NCBI RefSeq assembly: GCF_001548235.1
Contig: NZ_AP014938.1
Coordinates: forward strand, 682,001 to 746,000
Length of the DNA stretch: 64,000 nucleotides
From: Rothia mucilaginosa
Lineage (GTDB): Bacteria > Actinomycetota > Actinomycetes > Actinomycetales > Micrococcaceae
Direction of reading: 5' to 3'
Part shown: positions 22,188-30,378 of the stretch, in pieces
Layout of the letters: each line of letters opens with the position of its first letter
Numbering within the stretch: position 1 is the stretch's first letter
Notes under the pieces: generated by a model
Database searches by the model: none
Told to the model about the DNA's origin: nothing
What the model saw: the letters and a program-made list of their open reading frames with translations, nothing else
Translations under genes and position numbers: made by a program

Positions 22188-24038
22188 TTAGTCCTCCAGA
22201 GCCTTTGCCAGAGCGTCGCGCTGTTCGCGAACCTCGGCAGGCAGCTTGTTGCCGAACTTCTCCAGCCACTCGTCGATGCCGGGCAGCTCAGCAGCCCATT
22301 CTTCCTTCGAGACAGCCAGAGCAGCCTTCAGCTCTTCCTCGGAGATTTCCAGACCGGTCAGGTCCAGGTCTTCCTTGGTGGGAACGGTGCCCAGGAAGGT
22401 CTCCTGACCGCCAGCCTTGCCGTCAAGGCGGTCGAAGATCCACTTCACAACGCGAGAGTTCTCGCCGAAGCCGGGCCATGCGAAGCCGCCGTCAGGGGTG
22501 CGGCGGAACCAGTTGACGTAGTAGACCTTCGGCATGTTCTCTGCGCCGTGCTTCTTGCCCAGATCCAGCCAGTGCTTGAAGTAGTCACCAGCGTTGTAGC
22601 CAATGAAGGGCAACATAGCCATCGGGTCGCGGCGAATCACGCCGACAGCGCCCTTAGCAGCCGCGGTGGTCTCGGAGGAGAGGGTAACTGCGCGGAACAC
22701 GCCCTGCTCCCAGCTCTCGGACTCAGAAACCAGGGGGATGGTGGTCTTGCGGCGACCACCCAGAACGATAGCGCTCAGCGGCACACCCTCGGGGTCGTAG
22801 TACTCGGGAGCGAGCATGTCGACCTGGGATGCGGGGGTGCAGAAGCGGGAGTTCGGGTGAGCTGCCGGGCGGCCGGACTCGGGGGTCCAGTCCTTACCGG
22901 TCCAGTCAATCAGGTGTGCGGGAGCCTCGTCGGTCTTGCCCTCCCACCAGACGGAGCCGTCGTCGGTCAGTGCAACGTTGGTGAAGATGGTGTTGCCCTT
23001 GGCGATAGCCTTCATAGCGTTCGGATTGGTGGAGTAACCGGTGCCCGGTGCCACGCCGAACAGGCCAGCCTCGGGGTTGACCACGCGTGCCTGGTGGTTC
23101 TCGTCGAACTCAATCCATGCGATGTCGTCGCCGACCATCTCAGCCTTCCAGCCGTCAATGGTGGGCTCCATCATTGCGAAGTTGGTCTTGCCACATGCGG
23201 AGGGGAACGCTGCGGAAATGTAGCGAACCTTGCCCTCGGGGTTGGTGACCTTCAGGATGAGCATGTGCTCTGCCATCCAGCCCTCGTCGCGACCGATAAC
23301 GGATGCGATACGCAGTGCGTAGCACTTCTTACCGAGCAGTGCGTTACCGCCGTAACCGGAGCCGAAGGACCAGATTTCGCGGGTCTCGGGGAACTGGACG
23401 ATGTACTTCTCGGGGTTGCAGGGCCAGGGAACATCTTCCTGACCGGGCTCCAGGGGTGCACCGACAGAGTGCAGAGCCTTGACGAAGAAGCCGTTGGTCT
23501 CGTTCAGCTTGGCAAGAACGTCCTTACCAATGGTTGCCATGATGCGCATGGAGCAGACAACGTATGCGGAGTCGCTGAGCTCAACAGCAATCTTGGGGTT
23601 CTTAGCCTTCAGGGAGCCCATGACGAAGGGAATAACGTACATGGTGCGGCCGCGCATGGAGCCCTCGAACAGACCGGTCAGGGTCTGCTTCATTTCGACG
23701 GGGTCGCGCCAGTTGTTGGTCGGGCCTGCGCCTTCTTCAGTCTCGGAGCAGATGAAGGTGCGCTCCTCGACACGTGCAACGTCGTCGGGGTCGGAGAAAG
23801 CTGCGTAAGAGTTCGGGAATTCGTGATCGCTGAGGCGAACAAAGGTACCGGCGTCGACCAGTTCCTGTGCCAGGCGGTCGTATTCTTCCTGGGAGCCATC
23901 GACCCAGTAGATGTGCGCGGGCTGGGTCAGGGCCGCAACTTCGCGAACCCAATCCAGAAGGCCCTGGTGGGTAGTGGGTGCACTCTGCAGCTCCTTTTCG
24001 AGCTCAGCAGAGAGAGTACGAGTTGAGGTGTCAGCCAT
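22188..24038 (-). CDS. pckG: phosphoenolpyruvate carboxykinase (GTP)
   Basis: This 616 aa gluconeogenic enzyme converts oxaloacetate plus GTP to PEP, CO2 and GDP. GTP-type marks are present: the kinase loop [16 protein letters not shown], the metal-binding [13 protein letters not shown], the substrate-binding [18 protein letters not shown], and [17 protein letters not shown]. The ATG at 24038 (MADTST) has GAAGGGG nine nt upstream; an in-frame start at 24056 does not. It stands alone with a terminator behind it. A 10-bp inverted repeat 84-118 nt upstream may control it. Confidence 0.96.
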   Translation of the reverse strand: MADTSTRTLSAELEKELQSAPTTHQGLLDWVREVAALTQPAHIYWVDGSQEEYDRLAQELVDAGTFVRLSDHEFPNSYAAFSDPDDVARVEERTFICSETEEGAGPTNNWRDPVEMKQTLTGLFEGSMRGRTMYVIPFVMGSLKAKNPKIAVELSDSAYVVCSMRIMATIGKDVLAKLNETNGFFVKALHSVGAPLEPGQEDVPWPCNPEKYIVQFPETREIWSFGSGYGGNALLGKKCYALRIASVIGRDEGWMAEHMLILKVTNPEGKVRYISAAFPSACGKTNFAMMEPTIDGWKAEMVGDDIAWIEFDENHQARVVNPEAGLFGVAPGTGYSTNPNAMKAIAKGNTIFTNVALTDDGSVWWEGKTDEAPAHLIDWTGKDWTPESGRPAAHPNSRFCTPASQVDMLAPEYYDPEGVPLSAIVLGGRRKTTIPLVSESESWEQGVFRAVTLSSETTAAAKGAVGVIRRDPMAMLPFIGYNAGDYFKHWLDLGKKHGAENMPKVYYVNWFRRTPDGGFAWPGFGENSRVVKWIFDRLDGKAGGQETFLGTVPTKEDLDLTGLEISEEELKAALAVSKEEWAAELPGIDEWLEKFGNKLPAEVREQRDALAKALED

Positions 24039-24121
24039 TGACGTTTTCCCCTTCAATCGGTGGCCCGGATACTACGTTGATCCGGATAGGTCTGCAGTAA
24101 CAAAGAAGCAGTTAAACACTA

Positions 24122-24155
24122 CAAGCGTGCAAATAATCGTGAATATGCACGCTTG
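24122..24155. promoter_or_regulatory. 10-bp perfect inverted repeat upstream of pckG
   Basis: CAAGCGTGCA and TGCACGCTTG are exact reverse complements separated by 14 nt. The element lies 84-118 nt before the pckG start codon. It fits an operator for a dimeric regulator or a leader hairpin. Confidence 0.5.
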
Positions 24156-24472
24156 GACAGTCTCCACTTCCTCGTGATGCTTACAGAATAACGCATTAAT
24201 GCGCGGTAGAGCCTTCTATAACGCCATTTCTTACGTTTTGCGCATCACATTCTTTGGGCGAGAAGATTTTTTGGAGGATTTTGGGGGTGATTCTGCAGGG
24301 TCTAGGCGGATGTTTTGGGCGTCCTTGAGGTAGGTTTCGGGGCAGAGTTCGGGGCGGAACAAAAATATTTTAAAAAAATTTTAGGAGCGCAAAACCCCCG
24401 GAATCATGCGGTAAAACGGGGTATTTGAGAGTCTTTCGGAGGCGATTTTAGGCAAATTTCGAGTTTTTCGGC

Positions 24473-24501
24473 TTGCGTGCACTCAAGGACATCCGTATAG
24501 T
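24473..24501 (+). promoter_or_regulatory. tRNA-Arg promoter (TTGCGT-17-TATAGT)
   Basis: The -35 TTGCGT (24473-24478) and -10 TATAGT (24496-24501) are 17 nt apart. The mature tRNA starts about 48 nt after the -10. The form matches both rRNA promoters in this window. Confidence 0.75.
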
Positions 24502-24548
24502 AGTACCTGTTGCCGCGACGGGTTGAAGAAATCCAAAGCGAGGAACAT

Positions 24549-24624
24549 GCGCCTGTAGCTCAACGGATAGAGCATCTGACTACGGATCAGAAGGTTGGGG
24601 GTTCGAATCCCTTCGGGCGCACCA
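24549..24624 (+). tRNA. tRNA-Arg (anticodon ACG), CCA encoded
   Basis: The acceptor stem GCGCCTG pairs with CGGGCGC. The anticodon stem-loop is TCTGA CTACGGA TCAGA with anticodon ACG. The T arm contains GGTTCGAATCC. ACCA follows in the DNA. The cloverleaf is 76 nt with CCA. A strong terminator follows at once. Confidence 0.95.
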
Positions 24625-24627
24625 ATG

Positions 24628-24658
24628 ATCCCCGGTTCTTCGGAACCGGGGATTTTTT
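24628..24658 (+). terminator. terminator of tRNA-Arg
   Basis: The 11-bp stem ATCCCCGGTTC / GAACCGGGGAT has a TTCG loop and is followed by six T. Confidence 0.93.
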
Positions 24659-25003
24659 GTGTCTCCAGAAATACGCTCAGACAGTGCCCCGTCAAAAGCA
24701 CCGAGTACAACACAGGCCGCCGCGCTCACGACAGGCTGCGTGTTCACGACAGGCGGCGCGGCGCGTAGAAGCCACAGTGCATGGAGATGCCTATATAGGA
24801 GAGCCTGTATAGAGGTGTAGCAAAGACGCTTCAACCGCCTCGTCCGCATCCAATAGCTGAGCCAAAAGTGCGCCTCACCCTGTGAATCCACAGATTTACG
24901 CTCCAAGATGACGTGCTCCGGGGCACACCCGCGAAAAAACGCCTAGGATGGAAAGAGGACCCTTCACACATAAGCTGGAGGGCAGACAACGCAAAGGAGC
25001 ACT
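24659..25003. other. upstream region of the repeated-module gene pair
   Basis: About 345 nt without a supported gene. TCACGACAGGC occurs twice 18 nt apart (about 24725-24755). I do not recognise a promoter with confidence; TAGGAT near 24943 is a weak -10 candidate. A good ribosome-binding site, AAAGGAG, lies 4 nt before the ATG at 25004. Confidence 0.35.
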
Positions 25004-26659
25004 ATGGCACAGCTATCCATTCCGCAGTCCCTGATAGGTGCGCTCATCGATATTGCTGATTTGGGAACACTCGATTACTTCCCGCCCACCGAACGATGCG
25101 CCCACTGGTCCCTCTATGACGCGCAACGCCAGGAGCTCCTCTGCCCCTGCGCACCCGCCGCCAACACCACCACAGAAAAGCTCTTTGAGGCCGCGGCGAA
25201 GATTCTCTACGAGAATTTCCCCCGATATATCGACTCACCCGAGGAAATTATTCCTTATACTTCCCGCCAGGAACTCGTTGCCGCCCTACGCCGCGGCGAT
25301 GAGGAACCCAGCAACAGTACGCCTCGTGAAGAGGAACAGAACGACCTGCAGGCAGCCGAAGCTACCGCAGACTCCACGGCCGAGGCTCCCGTTGCAGAGG
25401 CTAACGAGGGTGCAGTTAGCGAGGATGCCGCGGTGAGCGCCACCGCCGTTCCCAAGCCGACTGCCCCGAAGCCTGCGGTGCCCAAGCCTGCAGTACCGAA
25501 GCCGACGCCCTCCCCCGCGCTCTTTGCCGCCCGCGCGGCACAGGCACCCGCCCTGACTCCCAGCCCGGCTCCCAGCGTGCCGGCAGAAGCCCCTGTGGAA
25601 GCACCCGCAGAGGCAACAGCAGAAAAGACGGTTCCTGTACCTACCCCCGCCACGGTTACCCCCGCGGCGCCCAAGCCTGTTGCGCCCAAGCCCACCGCAT
25701 CCATGCCCGCTACGCCCAAGCCTGCAGCGCCGACTCCCGGTGCGCCTTCCCCCGGCATGTTCCGCAAGTCCACGCTGACCTACCGCCCGCCGCGCATCGA
25801 AGAGTACCTGGAGGGTCTGCGTGCCCGCCAGCAGGCAGCTGAAGAAGCCACGGAAGCCGCGCAGTCGGCAGCAGCTACCGAGCAGGCACCGGCTGACGAG
25901 TTGCCCATGATCAGCCAGTCGTTGCCGAGCGCGCCCGTAGCCGAGCCGACCGCTCCAAAGCCTGCCGCGCCGAAACCCGGTGCACCGATGCCTGCCGCGT
26001 CCACCCCGAGCGCACCCGTAGCAGAACCGGTAGCCGCCGCACCTCGCGCTATTACCGCCGAGGACCGCGAACGCAGCTACCGCCTGCGCCCGAGCCTGCG
26101 CGCCCGCCTCGAACGCGAAAATATCAGCGAAGAGCTCGTACGCACCATCCTGCGCGAAGGCGAAGCGGAACGCATCAACGACTGGACCATTCGCTTCACG
26201 CACGACGACTACCGCGTTGACGTGAACACCGCCTCCGCAGAAGTCATCACCGTCATTGACGAATACGACGCCGACTACAACGAAGCGGCACAGGCATCCC
26301 TGGCGCAAGGCGAATACACCTCGCTCAACGCCCTGGAACTCGAATTCAGCGAGCGCGCCCGCACCTTCTTGAAGAAGAACCCGCCGTTCGTTTTTGATCT
26401 GATGCTTCAGGCGCTGAGCAGCCCCGAAAGCGTGCGCATGGCTGAAGGCTGGACCCGCATCTACGCGGCGCAGGGTCTGGAAATTGCGATTTCACCCGAT
26501 GAGCGGACCGTTCTGGCTCTGGCGAAGACCCCGGATTTCCATGTTCTGCACGCGGAGAACCTGCGCAAGGCACAGCTGGAAGAGCTCAGTAATACCCTGG
26601 CGAAGCAGGCAGAACATCAAGTAGCTCGGGCAGAAAACACCACCGAGGAGGAGAAATAA
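25004..26659 (+). CDS. unknown protein with Pro/Ala linker and two repeated modules
   Basis: This 551 aa protein is not one I recognise. Residues 1-95 form an ordered-looking N-terminal domain with WSLYDAQRQELLCPC. Residues about 100-350 are a low-complexity linker of PKPTAPKP-type repeats, interrupted near 250-285 by a charged helical stretch. Two copies of a module of about 58 residues follow at 362-418 and 448-508. Each has two short helices, then a basic W/R segment, then a strand ending in hydrophobic residues (VRTILREGE...WTIRF...VITV; MLQALSSPE...WTRIY...VLAL). The pattern resembles DUF4258/BrnT-like toxin folds, by eye only. There is no signal peptide or membrane segment. It has a strong AAAGGAG site and is coupled to the next gene by TAATG. 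Confidence 0.6.
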   Translation: MAQLSIPQSLIGALIDIADLGTLDYFPPTERCAHWSLYDAQRQELLCPCAPAANTTTEKLFEAAAKILYENFPRYIDSPEEIIPYTSRQELVAALRRGDEEPSNSTPREEEQNDLQAAEATADSTAEAPVAEANEGAVSEDAAVSATAVPKPTAPKPAVPKPAVPKPTPSPALFAARAAQAPALTPSPAPSVPAEAPVEAPAEATAEKTVPVPTPATVTPAAPKPVAPKPTASMPATPKPAAPTPGAPSPGMFRKSTLTYRPPRIEEYLEGLRARQQAAEEATEAAQSAAATEQAPADELPMISQSLPSAPVAEPTAPKPAAPKPGAPMPAASTPSAPVAEPVAAAPRAITAEDRERSYRLRPSLRARLERENISEELVRTILREGEAERINDWTIRFTHDDYRVDVNTASAEVITVIDEYDADYNEAAQASLAQGEYTSLNALELEFSERARTFLKKNPPFVFDLMLQALSSPESVRMAEGWTRIYAAQGLEIAISPDERTVLALAKTPDFHVLHAENLRKAQLEELSNTLAKQAEHQVARAENTTEEEK

Positions 26660-27912
26660 TGTCCGCTAAGCAGATTACCGTTCCTCTTGAGGTGTACGTT
26701 CGCCTGCAGGAGCTTGCCTCCCTCGCCGCCTATAGTTACCGCGATGAGCAGGGCTCCGAAGAGAACACTGCATACGATAAGCCCTGGGATTTGCTCTCCA
26801 AGGACGGCGCCTCCCTGCTCGATGAGAACGGCGCGCTCAAGCCCGAAGCGGCAGAGCTCTACTTCACCCTCCTGCCGCTCATCGCCCAGGAATTCGTGCA
26901 GCAGCAACAGGCACTCGTGGACGCGTACCGTCAGGCACCCAAGCCCGCCGCCGCACGCGCCAAGATTCGCCCCTCCAACCAGCGCCTCATTCCGCTGACC
27001 GAGGTGCCGCTGGAGAACCAGCGTATTGCCGCGCGCATCGAGAAGGAATTCTACGGCGACGTGCCACCGCGCCGCCGCGTCTACGGTGTGCTCCCCGGCG
27101 TGATGGATTACATGATGCGCCACGGGCTCACCTACGAGCTGCTTCTAGACATCATCGAATCCCCCGCAAGCACCGTGGTTCAAGAAAGCGCGCAAGAGAA
27201 CCGCTACGGCCGCGAAGTCACCCTCTACACGCATGAAGAGGAAGGCTACCAGGTGGTGCTCAACCCCCTGACCGCCGAAGTGCTCGCGCTACGCCCGCTA
27301 CAGGCTCTCGCCGGAGGCTACCAGCTCTCCCCCGAGGCTCAGGCTCAGCTCAAGTCGCTCGGCCTAACCGGCGAGTACATTGCCCGCATCCTCGATGAGG
27401 CTGAGGACCGCCGCCCGATTCCCGGCAGTAGCCGCACCGTGTACTCACTCAACGGCTACCAGGTCGAGTTCTCGCACTCCGACCAGCAGGTCATTCGTAT
27501 TAGTCGCGGCACCGCACCCAGCCGCAACCCCTTCGAATCGCAGCCGAGGATGAGCGGCACGAAGAGGCAGCGCGGCCGCAAGATTCCGCACGATGTGGAC
27601 GCGTTCGTGCAGCTGTTGCAGGAGCACGGCTTCACCATCACCATGGGCGGTAAGCACTACGATATTCGCCACGAGAAGCTGGCTCCGGGTCAGAAGGCGG
27701 TCACCTCCGTGACCCCCTCGGATTCGCAGCGCTGGCACCTGAACTCGGCACGCCAGATCCGCAATACCTTCGGTATCGACCTGCGCTACGCTGACCCGCG
27801 CGATAGCGTACGCGGTATTGTGCGCGGCCCCGGAGGAAGCGTCCAGAATACCGATCACCACAGCGCAGAAAAGCAGGAGGCCGAGAAGGCTACGGAGAAG
27901 GAATCGGAGTAG
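26659..27912 (+). CDS. unknown protein with two repeated modules and a HicA-like C-terminal domain
   Basis: This 417 aa protein is not assigned to a known family. Residues 1-90 begin with a helical domain (TVPLEVYVRLQELASLA). Two modules follow at about 145-212 and 223-282, alike in pattern to those of the upstream gene (LLLDIIESP...VTLY...VLAL; IARILDEAE...RTVY...VIRI). Residues about 310-377 look like a HicA/YcfA domain: VDAFVQLLQEHGFTITMGG, KHYDIRH, and a late LNSARQIRNTFGI helix. The tail is acidic. The start overlaps the preceding stop by one base after GAGGAGGAG, so production should be coupled and stoichiometric. A terminator follows. Function is unknown. Confidence 0.6.
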   Translation: MSAKQITVPLEVYVRLQELASLAAYSYRDEQGSEENTAYDKPWDLLSKDGASLLDENGALKPEAAELYFTLLPLIAQEFVQQQQALVDAYRQAPKPAAARAKIRPSNQRLIPLTEVPLENQRIAARIEKEFYGDVPPRRRVYGVLPGVMDYMMRHGLTYELLLDIIESPASTVVQESAQENRYGREVTLYTHEEEGYQVVLNPLTAEVLALRPLQALAGGYQLSPEAQAQLKSLGLTGEYIARILDEAEDRRPIPGSSRTVYSLNGYQVEFSHSDQQVIRISRGTAPSRNPFESQPRMSGTKRQRGRKIPHDVDAFVQLLQEHGFTITMGGKHYDIRHEKLAPGQKAVTSVTPSDSQRWHLNSARQIRNTFGIDLRYADPRDSVRGIVRGPGGSVQNTDHHSAEKQEAEKATEKESE

Positions 27913-27953
27913 GTCTTCGTCACCGTTAAAGCGCGCCTGCGTGCCGGTTCTTT

Positions 27954-27992
27954 ATACTGCCCCCAGCATGTCTTTGCATCTGGGGGCAGTAT
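27954..27992 (+). terminator. terminator after the repeated-module gene pair
   Basis: The 13-bp stem ATACTGCCCCCAG / CTGGGGGCAGTAT has a 13-nt loop and a TCATT tail, about 40 nt after the stop. Shortly downstream GGGCAATAC occurs twice (near 28021 and 28043), echoing part of the stem. Confidence 0.7.
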
Positions 27993-28191
27993 TCATTGGC
28001 GCTGATATCCCGCATTGTCAGGGCAATACGGGGTAGACTGGGGGCAATACAGACATGCTATTCAGCATAAAAATTAATATGCGTTCCCGTGATATGCGTG
28101 ACGGTAGGGTTGGGGATGCGCCACAAAGTACGGTGAATAACAGCCCCTACCTCTACAATAGAAACGCATCACTACAGAAGAAGGAGAACGC

Positions 28192-28512
28192 ATGGGCGTA
28201 ACGATTAAGGTCACTGACGAAGCAGGCGTAAACTACGACATTCAGTGGGAAGACCACCACACCCTCCTGGAAGCCCTCCAGGCTAACGGCGTGCCGGTCC
28301 TCGCAACCTGCGGTGGTAACGCATCCTGCGCTACCTGCCACGGCTTCATCGACCCCGAGCACTTCGAAGCTTCCGGTGAACGCACCGAAGCTGAGCAGGA
28401 CCTGCTCGACATGGTCGACGATGTCGCCAACGAATACTCTCGCCTGTGCTGCCAGGTCGAGTACGCCCCCGGTATGGACGGAGCAGAAATTCAAATGCAG
28501 GCGGCGATGTAA
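28192..28512 (+). CDS. 2Fe-2S ferredoxin, adrenodoxin/putidaredoxin type
   Basis: This 106 aa electron carrier has the cluster ligands in CGGNASCATC (C, five residues, C, two residues, C) and a fourth cysteine in SRLCCQVEY. Acidic residues between them and ERTEAEQDLLDMV are typical of the vertebrate-type ferredoxins that serve P450s or similar oxygenases. No redox partner is encoded nearby. The ATG has AAGAAGGAG upstream. TACAAT near 28155 could be its -10. A lipoprotein gene starts 2 nt after the stop. Confidence 0.92.
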   Translation: MGVTIKVTDEAGVNYDIQWEDHHTLLEALQANGVPVLATCGGNASCATCHGFIDPEHFEASGERTEAEQDLLDMVDDVANEYSRLCCQVEYAPGMDGAEIQMQAAM

Positions 28513-28514
28513 TC

Positions 28515-29462
28515 ATGTTTAAATCGGCTCAGGTACTCGCATCAACCACCCTCCTCTGTTGCGTGCTCGCGCTCAGTGGATGCGGCGCGTCCCAGGCCGG
28601 TCAGGAAGCTGAAGGCACCTCGGCGCAGCCGAGTGCTTCGGCTTCGGTCAAGCCCGGTACGATTCGAGTAGCCTCCGACGGGGCTACCCCTTCTGTGTCC
28701 CCGGGCTCCATTACCGTGGTGAACTCCCCCGATGCGGCGCACCACGATTCTTCCTCTGAGCACTCCGAGTCTTCTTCCCACACCGAGACTCACGAGTCGA
28801 AGCAGAACTCTGACTCTCATTCTTCTGATTCCTCCCGCGAGGGTTCCGATCAGAACAAGTCAGACGACTCTGCAGATTCTCAGCAGGATTCCCAGAAGAG
28901 CTCAAACTCGTCGTCACAGTCGGGTTCCAACTCTTCGGGTAACTCCTCGAACTCCTCCGGTTCTTCGGGCTCGTCGAATTCTTCCAATTCCTCGAACTCT
29001 TCGGAGAAGTCCTCTAGCTCCTCCAGCAATACTGTTGCTGAGGGCCCGACCCAGTGCGATCTGGATGACCTGAACATTTCGGTTGCTGTGGGAGAAGGCT
29101 CCCCCGGCGCCCGAAACTACACCCTGTACTTCCAGAACTCCTCAAACTCCTCCTGTACCCTGCGCGGCTACCCGCGTGTGGTGCATGCGGGTCCTTCGGG
29201 AACCTGGGTTGGTCGTGAGGCTTCCACCTCCGATGAGTACATGAACTCTGCGGGCGTGACCCTTAACCCCGGCGATAGCACCACCGCGGTACTGCGTTCG
29301 GTGTACCCGGCACGCTTCGGCGATGATTGCGGTAGCCGCCCGGTTCAGGGCTTCCTGGTGGGTCTTCCCTCGGGTTCCGGTGGAGTGATTGTTCCGCTGG
29401 ATACGACCGCGTGTTCCTCGTCTGTTCCGCAGCTGTCGGTGGGCCAGTTTGGTGCCCGCTAA
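28515..29462 (+). CDS. secreted lipoprotein with Ser-rich stalk and DUF4232 domain
   Basis: This 315 aa protein starts with a lipoprotein signal peptide ending in the lipobox ALSGC (cysteine 23). A long Ser/Asn/Asp-rich low-complexity stalk (about 35-195) looks like a wall-spanning spacer. The C-terminal domain (about 197-315) matches DUF4232: QCDLDDLNISV, SCTLRGYPRVV, and paired cysteines. The function is unknown; such domains are common in actinobacterial surface lipoproteins. The ATG at 28515 follows the ferredoxin stop directly, without a strong ribosome-binding site, so coupling is likely. The stop lies in a perfect 16-bp tandem duplication. Confidence 0.82.
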   Translation: MFKSAQVLASTTLLCCVLALSGCGASQAGQEAEGTSAQPSASASVKPGTIRVASDGATPSVSPGSITVVNSPDAAHHDSSSEHSESSSHTETHESKQNSDSHSSDSSREGSDQNKSDDSADSQQDSQKSSNSSSQSGSNSSGNSSNSSGSSGSSNSSNSSNSSEKSSSSSSNTVAEGPTQCDLDDLNISVAVGEGSPGARNYTLYFQNSSNSSCTLRGYPRVVHAGPSGTWVGREASTSDEYMNSAGVTLNPGDSTTAVLRSVYPARFGDDCGSRPVQGFLVGLPSGSGGVIVPLDTTACSSSVPQLSVGQFGAR

Positions 29463-29484
29463 GGCAGCTGCCCGCTAAGGCAGC
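29453..29484 (+). repeat. perfect 16-bp tandem duplication across a stop codon
   Basis: TGCCCGCTAAGGCAGC is present twice in direct succession (29453-29468, 29469-29484). The first copy contains the lipoprotein stop codon TAA. Confidence 0.9.
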
Positions 29485-29542
29485 GTTGCGGATGTAAATA
29501 ACTCTGGCACGTTGTGTGTACTTATAGTTCACTTGTGCACCT

Positions 29543-29590
29543 ATAGTTCAAGGGCGGTTCCCCGTGCTGGGGGAACCGCCCTTGAACTAT
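29543..29590. terminator. bidirectional terminator
   Basis: A stem of about 21 bp (ATAGTTCAAGGGCGGTTCCC / GGGAACCGCCCTTGAACTAT) is followed by TTTTAAG on the plus strand. It serves the lipoprotein gene and probably the convergent nitroreductase. TATAGTTCA also occurs just before the stem at about 29524. Confidence 0.88.
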
Positions 29591-29601
29591 TTTTAAGCCT
29601 A

Positions 29602-29627
29602 GTGTTTAGCTATGGTGTTTAGCTATG
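29602..29627 (-). repeat. 13-bp tandem duplication downstream of the nitroreductase stop
   Basis: GTGTTTAGCTATG is present twice in direct succession (29602-29614, 29615-29627), 17 nt after the minus-strand stop codon. Each copy carries TAA on the minus strand. Confidence 0.85.
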
Positions 29628-29643
29628 CCGTATCCGCGTGCTC

Positions 29644-30231
29644 TTAGAGGGAGCGGGTGACGTCCTCGTGGCTGAAGCGTGCACCGCGCGGGTATGCGGG
29701 AGCCTCGCCGTGGCCGAGGTTGACGACCAGGAACGGGATCTCTGCGTTGTCCGCGAAGAATTCCTTCTTGATGCCGTCGAAGTCTGCGCCGGTCATGGGG
29801 CCAGCGTCCAGGCCGAGGGCACGGATTGCGGTGATGAAGTAGCCTGCCTGCAGGTGAGCGCTCAGCTCACCTGCAGGGGTGGCAAGCTCCTCGGTGGTGA
29901 AGAAACCCTTGATGAAGTCGGCAGCGTAGGGGTTGAAGGTGTCAGCGTGCTCTACCCAGTTTGCGTCCGCGGAGAGAACCGCGGTCACCGGTGCCGCCTG
30001 GGTCTTTTCCTGGTTACCGTCTGCCATGTGTGCGACGAGGCGCTCGCGTGCTTCGGGGCTCTTGACCCAGGTGATGCGCAGGGGCTGGCTATTGAAGGCG
30101 GTGGGGCCGTAGAAGGTCAGCTCCTGGATGCGGCGCAGCTGCTCGTCAGTGACGGGCTCCTCGGTGAAGGAGGAGACGGTGCGCGGCTCGTGGAAGAGGT
30201 TGATGAGCTGTTCTTCGGTCAGGCGGGTCAT
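29644..30231 (-). CDS. nitroreductase family protein, malonic semialdehyde reductase RutE-like
   Basis: This 195 aa FMN-dependent enzyme of the nitroreductase superfamily carries the RutE/HadB subgroup marks FHEPRTVSSF, YGPTAFNSQPLRITWV and SAHLQAGYFITAIRALGLDAGPMTG. RutE reduces malonic semialdehyde to 3-hydroxypropionate in pyrimidine degradation, but no other rut gene is near. A general quinone or aldehyde reductase role is equally possible. The ATG at 30231 has AAAGGAG at good spacing; the frame opens at 30264. Confidence 0.85.
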   Translation of the reverse strand: MTRLTEEQLINLFHEPRTVSSFTEEPVTDEQLRRIQELTFYGPTAFNSQPLRITWVKSPEARERLVAHMADGNQEKTQAAPVTAVLSADANWVEHADTFNPYAADFIKGFFTTEELATPAGELSAHLQAGYFITAIRALGLDAGPMTGADFDGIKKEFFADNAEIPFLVVNLGHGEAPAYPRGARFSHEDVTRSL

Positions 30232-30366
30232 GGTGAGGCTCCTTTGGGTTGTTCTCTCAGTCAATTACTTTACAAGTAAAATATTACATGCTCTATAGAA
30301 GCTCTGTCAAGCACATCTTCCTCCCCGACCCCCAACAATTCAAGAGACGCACACCATAAACCCCGC

Positions 30367-30378
30367 CATAATAGATAC
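30367..30378 (+). promoter_or_regulatory. -10 CATAAT, 6 nt before the lhr ATG
   Basis: CATAAT at 30367-30372 ends 6 nt before the start codon at 30379. There is no Shine-Dalgarno, which fits a leaderless transcript. No good -35 is seen. Confidence 0.45.

Larger units (their letters stand above)
24039..24548. other. pckG upstream region and tRNA-Arg promoter region
   Basis: No supported gene. It holds an inverted repeat (24122-24155) and the palindrome CGCATTAATGCG (24192-24203), both upstream of pckG. An A/T-rich run follows near 24360-24390, and the tRNA-Arg promoter is at 24473-24501. Confidence 0.5.

Noticed and set aside
22083..24026. 647-codon plus-strand open frame
   Set aside because: It lies exactly antisense to pckG; the pckG frame has full motif support and the plus frame has none.
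25440..26050. Pro/Ala repeats of the unknown protein considered as a DNA repeat array or CRISPR-like element
   Set aside because: The repetition is at the protein level (PKP units) with variable codons and irregular spacing; there are no identical repeats with spacers.
28021..28052. Repeated GGGCAATAC considered as an iteron or operator array
   Set aside because: Only two copies plus a weak echo in the terminator stem; not enough to support a replication or binding array.
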